DNA from: Oscillospiraceae bacterium | GTDB lineage: Bacteria > Bacillota > Clostridia > Oscillospirales > Oscillospiraceae | Direction: 5' to 3' | Length of the DNA: 11,935 nt | Assembly (NCBI GenBank): GCA_031264545.1 | Contig: JAISDV010000113.1 | Span: 1 to 11,935, forward strand | Shown: one piece after another, positions 6,617-11,935 of the stretch | How positions within the stretch are numbered: the first letter of the stretch is position 1 | How the letters are laid out: each line of letters begins with the position of its first letter | Made by a program: the position numbers and the translations under genes | Notes under the pieces: model-generated | What the model was told of the DNA's origin: nothing | The model's database searches: none | What the model saw: the letters and a program-made list of their open reading frames with translations, nothing else

Positions 6617-7621
6617 TTACTTCACCCGCCACGCGGCGGGGATGAAAATACTGCTGAACTGAGAGACCGCGTAATCGTCCGTCATGCCGGAGACATAATC
6701 GCAGACCGCGCGCTCAACGCCCTCCTCGCCGGCAATACGCCGGTAATCGGCGGGCAGGCGCGCGGGGTCCTTGAAATAGTATTCCCAGATGCCGCCGAGG
6801 ATGTTCGAGACCTTCGTCTCCTCGCCCTTGGCCCTGGGATTCCGGTAGACCCGTTCAAACAGAAAGTCATGAAAGATGCCGACGGCCCCGGCCATACTTT
6901 CGGACATGCGGATTCCGCCGTCCGCGCTGCTGTCGATAATATCCCTGATGATCGCGTCGATCCGCGTGCTGTGTCTTTCGCCGATGCGCTCACATACAGC
7001 GCGCGGCAGGTCGCCCTCCGTGAGTATCCCGGCGCGTATCGCGTCATCCACGTCGTGGTTGATATAGGCGATCCTGTCCGAGAGGCGTACCGCCGTGGCC
7101 TCCTCGGTATCGTCCGGGGCACCGCGCGTGTGGTTCAGGATGCCCATGCGCGTCTCATAGCTGAGATTCAGGCCCTTTCCGGATCTTTCAAGCCTGTCCG
7201 CTACACGGAGGCTCTGCTCATAATGCCTGAAGCCGCCGGTGCAGATCTCATTGAGCGCGCGCTCCCCGGCATGGCCGAAAGGCGTGTGCCCGAGGTCATG
7301 CCCGAGACCGATGGCCTCCGCCAGGTCCTCGTTGAGCGTCAGCGCGCGGGCGACCGTCCGCGCGATCCGCGTGACCTCCAGCGTATGTGTCAGGCGGGTG
7401 CAGTAATGGTCGCCCTCGGGCTGGAGAAATACCTGCGTCTTGTGCTTGAGCCGCCTGAAGGCCTTCGAATGCGTGATCCTGTCGACATCGCGCTGAAAGC
7501 AGGTGCGCACCGCGTCCGGCGGCTCGGGCAGGACCCGGCCCCGCGAGCTGTCGGCAGTGACGCCGCGCGCGCAGATCGTCAGGTGTTCAAGCACCTCGCG
7601 TCTTTCCCTTGGATTCGGCAT
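6617..7621 (-). CDS. dgt: Deoxyguanosinetriphosphate triphosphohydrolase-like protein (HD domain)
   Basis: This 334-residue HD-domain enzyme belongs to the dGTPase-like family, which splits dNTPs into deoxynucleoside and triphosphate and so tunes nucleotide pools. The expected metal ligands are visible: His79 in RLTHTLEV, His108-Asp109 in GLGHDLGHTPFGHAGE, and Asp182 in RLSDRIAYINHDVDDA. KAFRRLKHKTQVF (53-65) is the conserved substrate-proximal stretch. The length is that of the shorter Firmicutes type rather than the enterobacterial Dgt of about 500 residues. The ATG at 7621 follows AGGAGGTG by about 7 bases. It is first in the dgt-dnaG-rpoD series. The 191-base gap upstream carries a structured repeat and no clear promoter, so it may be expressed from there or from hflX. 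Substrate preference among dNTPs cannot be read from sequence. Confidence 0.92.
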   Translation of the reverse strand: MPNPRERREVLEHLTICARGVTADSSRGRVLPEPPDAVRTCFQRDVDRITHSKAFRRLKHKTQVFLQPEGDHYCTRLTHTLEVTRIARTVARALTLNEDLAEAIGLGHDLGHTPFGHAGERALNEICTGGFRHYEQSLRVADRLERSGKGLNLSYETRMGILNHTRGAPDDTEEATAVRLSDRIAYINHDVDDAIRAGILTEGDLPRAVCERIGERHSTRIDAIIRDIIDSSADGGIRMSESMAGAVGIFHDFLFERVYRNPRAKGEETKVSNILGGIWEYYFKDPARLPADYRRIAGEEGVERAVCDYVSGMTDDYAVSQFSSIFIPAAWRVK

Positions 7622-7708
7622 CGGGCTCCACCTCCTATGGCGGCTTCCGGCAATAAGCGGTCAAAAGGCTCTATTTTCTTATACGACATTGCCGCCCATT
7701 TCCCTCTT

Positions 7709-7766
7709 TTTTTATAGCTTGCCATAGGCAAGCTATAAAAACTGCCATGCGGCGCGAGACGCGCCG
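7709..7766. repeat. Structured intergenic repeat, copy 1 (A/T-bounded palindrome plus GC hairpin)
   Basis: A perfect 15-bp inverted repeat TTTTTATAGCTTGCC/GGCAAGCTATAAAAA (7709-7723 and 7727-7741, 3-base loop) is followed after CTGCCATG by CGGCGCG-AGA-CGCGCCG (7750-7766). About 40 of the first 48 bases match the copy at 11558. The C10-G24 pair of the stem here is T-A in the other copy, a compensatory change. It lies between the IMPACT-family gene and dgt. Likely a REP/BIME-like interspersed repeat or an RNA element. Confidence 0.8.
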
Positions 7767-7812
7767 ACTTTCGGCAAAAGCAAACGTAAATCCTTGACAA
7801 GGACAGCCGCTT

Positions 7813-8442
7813 TCAATCGATCCGGGCGCCGAGAAAGCGGCTGCCTGCGCTTTCGCAGAGCGCCCTGCCATTGGAAAGATCGGCGAGCTTTTCGATAAAG
7901 CTGTCCGCCCGGTCCTCGCGCAGCAATATATCGATCACAACGTCCGTGCCGAAGCGCGTATCGGAGACCTGTGCCTCATATATCTCGAGCAGGCGTCCGG
8001 TCCGCTCATAGAGGGCATACGCGCAGGAAACGGTCAGCTGCCGCCACTGCGCCATCCTTGCGATTCCGGCGGCGTCGAGGGCAAGCTTCGCCGCCCTTGC
8101 GTAAGCGCGCGTGAGACCGCCCAAGCCGAGCAGTGTCCCGCCAAAATAGCGCGTCACAATGCAGCAGACGTTCGTGATCTCTCCGGCGGCAAACACGTTC
8201 AGCGTCGGCTGGCCCGAGCTTCCGCCCGGCTCCCCGTCGTCGGAATAGCGCGTAATATGATTTTCTCTTATAATGTAGGCATAGACGTTGTGGGCCGCTC
8301 CGCGATGTCTTTCCCGCGTTTCCCGCAGCCGGTTGAGCGCTTCCGCCTCCGTATCTGTCCGCCAAACCTGCCCGATGAAGCGGGATCGCTTCTCGATAAG
8401 CTCCGCTTCGCCGAAGCCTGCGGGCACAAGATAAGCCGTCAT
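7813..8442 (-). CDS. IMPACT/YigZ-YvyE family protein
   Basis: The 209-residue protein is of the IMPACT family (UPF0029, YigZ in E. coli, YvyE in B. subtilis), linked in eukaryotes to Gcn2 regulation and in bacteria loosely to ribosome or peptidase functions. The N-terminal domain carries KRSRFIGQVW (18-27), AAHNVYAYI (49-57), RYSDDGEPGGSSGQPTL (65-81) and TRYFGGTLLGLGGLTRAYA (97-115), the last two being the family signature. A C-terminal ferredoxin-like domain (DUF1949 type) covers about 135-200. The ATG at 8442 follows GGGAGG by 7 bases. It starts 24 bases after the hflX stop, so it is probably in the hflX operon. Its precise bacterial role is not settled. Confidence 0.92.
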   Translation of the reverse strand: MTAYLVPAGFGEAELIEKRSRFIGQVWRTDTEAEALNRLRETRERHRGAAHNVYAYIIRENHITRYSDDGEPGGSSGQPTLNVFAAGEITNVCCIVTRYFGGTLLGLGGLTRAYARAAKLALDAAGIARMAQWRQLTVSCAYALYERTGRLLEIYEAQVSDTRFGTDVVIDILLREDRADSFIEKLADLSNGRALCESAGSRFLGARID

Positions 8443-8466
8443 GGTTTTCCTCCCGTGCGCCGCGGA

Positions 8467-9744
8467 TCAGCCGCCGTCCGCGCCGTCTTTCCCGACATAG
8501 GCGCGCACCCTGCCCCATAGCTCGGGCCTGATGACCGCGCCGACCCTGATCCCCGCGTCGGTATATTCCGCGGCGCTGACCGCGCCCTCGCGGTGCAGCA
8601 GCTCAAGCAAACCCGCGTCGGAATACGGGATCAGCAGCGTGACGTGCTTTTTGCCGTTCTCCAACAGCGCCGACAGCCTATGGAGCAGCTCCGCCGCGCC
8701 TTCGCCTGTTTTTGCCGATATGCACACGATGTTCTCGCCGCGCGGCAGCAGGCCGGTATAGGCGTCACACTTGTTAAACACCCGGACACAGGGCGTTTCC
8801 GCCGCGCCGAGCTGGGCGATCAGCGCATCCACAACCTCCGCCTGAGCCTCCCAGTCCGGATTTGAAAGATCGATCACATGCAGGAGCGCGTCCGCGTAGG
8901 CCAGCTCCTCGAGCGTCGCTTTGAAGGCCGCGATCAGGTGCGCGGGCAGCTTTCGGATGAAGCCGACCGTGTCGGAAAGGAGCGCCTCCTGCGTCTCGCT
9001 GATCCTGACCCGCCGGGTCGTGGTGTCCAACGTATCGAAAAGCCGGTCGTTCGCGGGAATGTCCGCGCCGGTCAGGCAGTTTAAGAGGGTCGATTTTCCG
9101 GCGTTCGTATAGCCGACGAGGGAGACGGACGGCACGGCGTTTTTCTCGCGTTTCCTGCGCTGTATCCCGCGCACACGGCGCACATCCTCCAGTTCCTCGC
9201 GGAGCTTTCGGATCCTGCGCCGGATATGACGCCGGTCAGTTTCGAGCTGGGTCTCGCCCGGGCCGCGCGTGCCGATCGGCGAGACGCCGCCGCCGGCGGT
9301 CTGCCGGACGAGGTGCGTCCACATGCCCGTCAGGCGCGGCAGAAGGTATTCATACTGCGCCAGCTCGACCTGAAGCCGGCCCTCTCTCGTCTGTGCGCGC
9401 TGAGCGAAGATATCGAGTATCAGCCCGCTTCGGTCAAGCACGCGCACGCCGAGCTCTTCGGAGAGCACCCGCATCTGCGAAGGGGAAAGCGCGTTATCGA
9501 AAACCGCGAGCTCGCAGCCGTTCCGCGCGATCAGCACTTTCATCTCCCCGACCTTGCCGTCGCCGATAAAGCTGCGCGCGTCAGGCGCCGGCCTGTTCTG
9601 GAGCAGCCAGGCCGCGGCCTCGCCTCCCGCGGTCTCGACGAGGGCTGAAAGCTCTTCCATACTCAGCTCAGTCGAACGCTCGCTCTCCGGCATTGCCGCC
9701 GCCGAAAGCCCCGCAAGCACCGCTCTCTCTTTTTTTGTTTCCAT
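8467..9744 (-). CDS. hflX: GTPase HflX
   Basis: The 425-residue protein is HflX, a ribosome-associated GTPase that binds the 50S subunit and splits stalled 70S ribosomes, notably under heat stress. The N-terminal nucleotide-binding-like domain (about 25-190) includes FIGDGKVGE (59-67), FDNALSPSQ (82-90) and the GTRGPGETQLETDRR stretch (158-172) with a basic coiled region after it. The G domain has G1 GYTNAGKST (211-219), switch FDTLDTTTR (236-244), G3 DTVGF (258-262), G4 NKCD (324-327) and G5 SAK (343-345), all intact. A small C-terminal domain ends around 420. The ATG at 9744 is preceded by GGAGG with a 6-base gap. A strong sigma-A promoter lies about 50 bases upstream. The gene leads a likely two-gene unit with the IMPACT-family gene. 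Confidence 0.96.
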   Translation of the reverse strand: METKKERAVLAGLSAAAMPESERSTELSMEELSALVETAGGEAAAWLLQNRPAPDARSFIGDGKVGEMKVLIARNGCELAVFDNALSPSQMRVLSEELGVRVLDRSGLILDIFAQRAQTREGRLQVELAQYEYLLPRLTGMWTHLVRQTAGGGVSPIGTRGPGETQLETDRRHIRRRIRKLREELEDVRRVRGIQRRKREKNAVPSVSLVGYTNAGKSTLLNCLTGADIPANDRLFDTLDTTTRRVRISETQEALLSDTVGFIRKLPAHLIAAFKATLEELAYADALLHVIDLSNPDWEAQAEVVDALIAQLGAAETPCVRVFNKCDAYTGLLPRGENIVCISAKTGEGAAELLHRLSALLENGKKHVTLLIPYSDAGLLELLHREGAVSAAEYTDAGIRVGAVIRPELWGRVRAYVGKDGADGG

Positions 9745-9794
9745 CCGGAGCCTCCGCCTTTAAAAAATCCCCGCCGCGCTGACGGCTTTTTTTG

Positions 9795-9823
9795 ATTATA
9801 CACAATCCGGCAGACCCGGTCAA
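9795..9823 (-). promoter_or_regulatory. Sigma-A promoter for hflX
   Basis: On the reverse strand TTGACC (9823-9818) and TATAAT (9800-9795) are separated by exactly 17 bases, and TGTG precedes the -10. Transcription should start around 9787, giving a leader of roughly 40 bases with the hflX Shine-Dalgarno. One mismatch to consensus in total. Confidence 0.85.
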
Positions 9824-9974
9824 CTTGCGAAGCGTACGGGGAGCAGCACATTCGCGTTATTAATACGTACGAGCCCCAGACTGCGAAAGCCTTGATTTTC
9901 AAACACTATGTTGGAAATAAAATTTTTGCAGTTTGGTCAAATTATCGGCCGTTTAAGCGATCACTCGGAGTTTG

Positions 9975-10136
9975 TCAAGGTTCCTCTTTATTTATTTTTT
10001 TGATTTCAGCCATAATGAAACCGCCCATAATAGCGATTGCCGTAATTACGCCTAATTCAGGGAGGTCTATCGCAGACCCAAGGAATCCGCTAATCACCCC
10101 GGCAATTATTGTTACGATAATGCCTAATGCAATCAT
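9975..10136 (-). CDS. Small hydrophobic two-helix membrane protein, 53 aa
   Basis: I do not recognise this protein. The reverse strand has an ATG at 10136 preceded by AAGGAGC with a 6-base gap, and an open frame of 53 codons to a TGA at 9975. The product starts MIALGIIVTIIAGVISGFLG, has a short polar turn (SAIDLPE, 21-27), then a second hydrophobic segment (LGVITAIAIMGGFIMA, 28-43) and a charged tail EIKKINKEEP. This is a helical hairpin with glycine-rich faces, expected in the cytoplasmic membrane. The DNA is clearly more AT-rich than the flanking genes. It lies between tRNA-Gly and hflX; no clear promoter is visible, so read-through from the tRNA or a weak promoter in 10140-10240 is possible. 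It could be a stress or regulatory small membrane protein, a toxin-like peptide or a holin-like hairpin; nothing decides this. Confidence 0.65.
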   Translation of the reverse strand: MIALGIIVTIIAGVISGFLGSAIDLPELGVITAIAIMGGFIMAEIKKINKEEP

Positions 10137-10241
10137 ATATTTGCTCCTTCTTTCCCGATATATCTCTGATGACTTCCAATTTGTCTAAGTGATAGTGATA
10201 TAATAAACGTTGAACCCATAATACCATACTTTTTCGCATAG

Positions 10242-10280
10242 AAAAAGACATACCCTACCCTTGGAGGAAGATATGCCTTA
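10242..10280 (-). terminator. Probable terminator after tRNA-Gly
   Basis: Directly after the tRNA 3' end the reverse strand forms an imperfect stem, AAGGCATA (10280-10273) with TATGTCTT (10252-10245), one G-T wobble, plus pyrimidine/purine pairing inside. It ends in a TTTTT run at 10246-10242. Confidence 0.6.
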
Positions 10281-10284
10281 GTCT

Positions 10285-10360
10285 TGGAGCGGGCAACGAG
10301 ATTCGAACTCGCTACCTCCACCTTGGCAAGGTGGCGCTCTGCCAAATGAGCTATGCCCGC
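10285..10360 (-). tRNA. tRNA-Gly (anticodon GCC)
   Basis: The reverse strand gives a full 76-base cloverleaf including an encoded CCA end. Acceptor stem GCGGGCA pairs with TGCCCGC, and the discriminator base is T, usual for tRNA-Gly. The D arm AGCTC...GAGC, the anticodon loop CTTGCCAAG with GCC at 10327-10325, and the T loop GTTCGAATC are all present. It reads GGC and GGT glycine codons. A perfect promoter lies just upstream. Confidence 0.97.
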
Positions 10361-10385
10361 AAGTCTTATGATACGGCGTAAAAGA

Positions 10386-10413
10386 ATTATACCAAAAAAA
10401 CGAAACTTGTCAA
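10386..10413 (-). promoter_or_regulatory. Consensus sigma-A promoter for tRNA-Gly
   Basis: The reverse strand carries TTGACA (10413-10408) and TATAAT (10391-10386), both exact consensus, with a 16-base T-rich spacer. Transcription should begin about 20 bases before the mature tRNA 5' end. Confidence 0.9.
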
Positions 10414-10453
10414 GCCCGCCCGGAGAAGCGTTTTACCGTCTTTTGCGCCGGGT

Positions 10454-10481
10454 TTGACTTCGCGGCTTTTTTTGTTATACT
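10454..10481 (+). promoter_or_regulatory. Sigma-A promoter for the MscS-family gene
   Basis: TTGACT (10454-10459) and TATACT (10476-10481) are separated by 16 bases. It is divergent from the tRNA-Gly promoter, with about 40 bases between the two -35 boxes, and lies some 30 bases before the mscS start. Confidence 0.85.
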
Positions 10482-10510
10482 GATAGCAATCTCATTAAGG
10501 AGTGGCGCGG

Positions 10511-11326
10511 ATGAAGCTTTCAGCCCTCATAGATTCGGCGGCCGGAATATCCCTGGGATCGGTCACCCTGCTTTCTGTACTCTCGGCGATACTGGTTTTC
10601 CTCATATGCCTGCTGAGCATCACGGTGATCCTCAGAATTGTCGGTAATATACAGAAGAGGCGCAGGCTGGACGGCGCCATACAGGGCTTTATCCGGAGCG
10701 CGATAAAGGCCGGCCTGTGGCTCATTGCCGCTGTGATCATTGCGGACAGGCTGGGCATTAAGACGGCCTCGCTGGTAACGCTGATCGGCGTGGCGGGACT
10801 GGCGCTCTCGCTCTCGATCCAGGGTGTGCTGGCGAACCTGTTCAGCGGGCTGACGCTGCTGACCACAAAGCCCTTCACCGCGGGGGACTACGTGGATATA
10901 GACGACATTTCCGGGTCGATCAGCGAGATCGGTCTCTTCTATACGACGCTGATAACGGCCGATAACAAAATCATCTATGTGCCGAACAGCCAGGTTGCCG
11001 GCACAAAAATCGTCAACTATACGCGCCGGGAGGACAGGCGCGTCGAGATGTGCTTTCTCGTCTCCCGCGCGGTCTCCCCCGACACGGTGAAGGCCGCGCT
11101 GAGAGAGGCGGCCGGAGCCGATGCCAGGGCGATGAAGGAGCCCGCGCCCTTTGCAGGACTGCGCGCATACAGAGACGGCGCCGCGGAATACGTGCTCCGG
11201 GTCTGGACGCGGAACGAGGACTACTGGGACCTTTACTACACGCTGAATGAAAGGGTCGGGGCGGTCTTTGAAAAGCAGGGGATTCCGATGTCCGGCGGCC
11301 AGGTCACTATCAGACTTGAAAAATAA
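10511..11326 (+). CDS. mscS: MscS-family small-conductance mechanosensitive channel
   Basis: The 271-residue protein (from ATG 10511) is a three-helix MscS-type channel that opens under membrane tension to release solutes on osmotic downshift. Transmembrane segments lie at about 18-45, 62-80 and 86-118. The third is the pore-lining Gly/Ala-rich helix, with LIGVAGLALSLSIQGVLANLFSGL-like composition (91-114). The beta domain follows with KPFTAGDYVDI (120-130) and the conserved YVPNSQV (156-162), then an alpha/beta cytoplasmic domain ending IPMSGGQVTIRLEK. I prefer ATG 10511 to the in-frame GTG 10502 because the AAGGAG site (10497-10502) overlaps that GTG and is 8 bases from the ATG. Length fits the compact MscS class (about 280). 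It is monocistronic, with a promoter and a terminator of its own. Confidence 0.94.
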   Translation: MKLSALIDSAAGISLGSVTLLSVLSAILVFLICLLSITVILRIVGNIQKRRRLDGAIQGFIRSAIKAGLWLIAAVIIADRLGIKTASLVTLIGVAGLALSLSIQGVLANLFSGLTLLTTKPFTAGDYVDIDDISGSISEIGLFYTTLITADNKIIYVPNSQVAGTKIVNYTRREDRRVEMCFLVSRAVSPDTVKAALREAAGADARAMKEPAPFAGLRAYRDGAAEYVLRVWTRNEDYWDLYYTLNERVGAVFEKQGIPMSGGQVTIRLEK

Positions 11327-11372
11327 CGCGGAAAGCGCCGGCCCGCATCGGCGTGCTTTCAATGGGCGACAG

Positions 11373-11397
11373 AAAGCTCCGGGAAACCCGGAGCTTT
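11373..11397 (+). terminator. Terminator after mscS
   Basis: A perfect 11-bp stem AAAGCTCCGGG/CCCGGAGCTTT (11373-11383 with 11387-11397, AAA loop) is followed by GCTGTTTG. A second, imperfect hairpin, GAAAGC...GCTTTC, lies just before it (about 11331-11360). The stem is strong and the T tract is short. Confidence 0.75.
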
Positions 11398-11413
11398 GCT
11401 GTTTGAGAGAGGA

Positions 11414-11557
11414 TTATATTATAGAGGGGAGAAAATAAACTTTGTCGGAGTCGAGCGCTGGCATACACTCTGGCTTCTCCTTAAGTCCAAGTTCAGTATA
11501 AAATGCACTTTTGTACGCGTTATGAATATAGTGTGAAAAGATTATGAACTCTGGACT
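11414..11557 (-). pseudogene. Possible gene remnant, C-terminal fragment of unknown protein
   Basis: The reverse strand is open for 47 codons, starting after a stop at the edge of the palindromic repeat and ending at TAA (11414). The translation begins SPEFIIFSHYIHNAYKSAFY, continues TELGLKEKPECMPALDSDKV and ends YFLPSII. It looks like ordinary protein (aromatic and charged residues in a normal mix) but has no start codon with a Shine-Dalgarno. I do not recognise the family. Its 5' side stops exactly where the repeat at 11558 begins, suggesting a gene cut by the repeat or by a deletion. It could also be chance in an AT-richer spacer. Confidence 0.35.
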
Positions 11558-11616
11558 TTTTTATAGTTTGCCTGCGGCGAACTATAAAAACCGCCATGCG
11601 GCGCATCCCGCGCCGC
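11558..11616. repeat. Structured intergenic repeat, copy 2
   Basis: An inverted repeat TTTTTATAGTTTGCC/GGCGAACTATAAAAA (11558-11572 and 11576-11590) has one G-T pair in 15. It is followed after CCGCCAT by GCGGCGC-ATCCC-GCGCCGC (11598-11616). It is the same layout and orientation as the copy at 7709, with the shared block CTATAAAAAC-n-GCCATGCGGCGC. Confidence 0.8.
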
Positions 11617-11634
11617 GGCATCAGATCCAAGCGC

Positions 11635-11653
11635 GTGCGCACAGAGTGCGCAC
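11635..11653. repeat. GC-rich hairpin GTGCGCAC
   Basis: GTGCGCAC (11635-11642) pairs with a second GTGCGCAC (11646-11653) across an AGA loop, with further GCGC pairing outside through a small bulge. It lies between the repeat copy and the kinase terminator. Confidence 0.6.
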
Positions 11654-11661
11654 ATGCGCGT

Positions 11662-11690
11662 AAAAAATAGTTTCTGTGAAACTATTTTTT
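11662..11690 (-). terminator. Rho-independent terminator of the histidine kinase gene (bidirectional)
   Basis: AAAAAATAGTTT (11662-11673) pairs perfectly with AAACTATTTTTT (11679-11690) around a 5-base loop. On the reverse strand it follows the kinase stop by 14 bases and ends in six T residues; the forward strand also ends in a T run, so it may work both ways. Confidence 0.75.
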
Positions 11691-11704
11691 TGCCCGAGCG
11701 CGGA

Positions 11705-11935
11705 TCAGCTGCCTTTCAGCCGGACGGTAAAAACGAATTCCGTAACGCCGTCCCTGCTGGAAACGGAAATGTCCTCGTTGTGGTTGTTCAGTATCGTCTT
11801 GACGATGGACAGGCCCAGCCCGACGCCGTCGCGGTCAAGACCTCGGGATTTATCGGTTTTGTGGAAGCGGTCGAAAATGAAGGGCAGCTCCTGCGGAGAG
11901 ATCGTCTCGCCGTGGTTTTTGATCGAGACGTACGC
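11705..11935 (-). CDS. Sensor histidine kinase, C-terminal ATPase domain (runs off window)
   Basis: Only the last 76 residues are in the window. They form the end of a HATPase_c domain. An AYVSIKNHGETI strand is followed by the F-box FIFDRFHKTDKSR, then the G2 box DGVGLGLSIVKTIL, and a final LNNHNEDISVSSRDG...TEFVFTVRLKGS sheet. This ATP lid and glycine-rich loop phosphorylate a histidine in the DHp domain, which would lie off-window together with the sensor part. The NNHNEDISVSS pattern is common in clostridial OmpR-partner kinases. The stop TGA is at 11707-11705, followed by a strong terminator, so the kinase is the last gene of its operon; a response regulator is expected beyond the edge. 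The signal sensed cannot be inferred. Confidence 0.92.
   Translation of the reverse strand, partial: AYVSIKNHGETISPQELPFIFDRFHKTDKSRGLDRDGVGLGLSIVKTILNNHNEDISVSSRDGVTEFVFTVRLKGS

Noticed and set aside
6410..7717. 435-codon forward open frame opposite dgt and the start of dnaG
   Set aside because: It spans two well-supported reverse-strand genes and their gap, and its translation is low-complexity Arg/Ala/Asp-rich.
7785..7812. TTGACA on the forward strand as a promoter
   Set aside because: No -10 hexamer at 16-18 bases, and it would drive antisense transcription into the IMPACT-family gene; the site is part of a short TCCTTG/CAAGGA inverted repeat.
9824..9940. Reverse-strand open stretch of about 40 codons ending LVRINNANVLLPVRFAS
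   Set aside because: It looks slightly protein-like but lacks a start with a Shine-Dalgarno, overlaps the hflX -35 region, and matches no family I know.
9892..10188. 98-codon forward open frame in the AT-rich gap
   Set aside because: No Shine-Dalgarno before its start, and the reverse strand offers a better small gene in the same place with an AAGGAGC site.
10520..11362. 280-codon reverse open frame opposite mscS
   Set aside because: Shadow of the MscS gene, which has promoter, Shine-Dalgarno and terminator on the forward strand.

Overview
The window looks like chromosome from an uncultured, fairly GC-rich member of the Clostridia (Oscillospiraceae or Christensenellales type). This rests on the dgt-dnaG-rpoD gene order, the Firmicutes-type Shine-Dalgarno sites (AGGAGG, GGGAGG), near-consensus sigma-A promoters, a clostridial-type holin, and protein style. 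The assignment is inference; there is no rRNA or species marker. Nothing here is a recognisable defence system, CRISPR array or prophage.

Layout. (i) 1-990 is accessory. It holds the cut-off start of an IS630-like transposase gene (minus), a quiet stretch with two hairpins, a lone phage-type holin gene (minus), and a compact cluster of palindromes at 836-936. (ii) 987-3530 is a plus-strand group: an FlK-type hot-dog thioesterase overlapping a PatB/MalY-type C-S lyase, then a VanX-like D-Ala-D-Ala dipeptidase made as a lipoprotein. (iii) 3613-9744 is a long minus-strand housekeeping block. Read in its own direction it is hflX, an IMPACT-family gene (yigZ/yvyE type), a gap with a structured repeat, then dgt, dnaG and rpoD. 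A terminator-like hairpin lies between vanX and rpoD, which converge. hflX has a clear promoter at 9795-9823. (iv) 9824-10510 is more AT-rich. It contains a 53-residue two-helix membrane protein gene and tRNA-Gly(GCC) with an encoded CCA end, both on the minus strand. The tRNA promoter (TTGACA/TATAAT) faces away from the mscS promoter. (v) 10511-11326 is an MscS-family channel (plus) followed by a terminator. (vi) 11398-11704 holds a probable gene remnant, a second copy of the structured repeat, and a run of hairpins ending in the terminator of a sensor histidine kinase whose 3' end fills 11705-11935 (minus).

The most interesting non-coding signal is a family of intergenic palindromes. Two copies (7709-7766 and 11558-11616) share a 15-bp A/T-bounded stem followed by a GC-rich hairpin, and their differences include one compensatory base-pair change. 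A different, tandem palindrome at 836-936 has a related architecture. The genes themselves are mostly well-known families. dgt, dnaG and rpoD link nucleotide pool control, replication priming and transcription initiation. hflX and the IMPACT gene relate to ribosome rescue or translation. The thioesterase/PatB pair and the VanX lipoprotein look like a small metabolic and cell-wall group.
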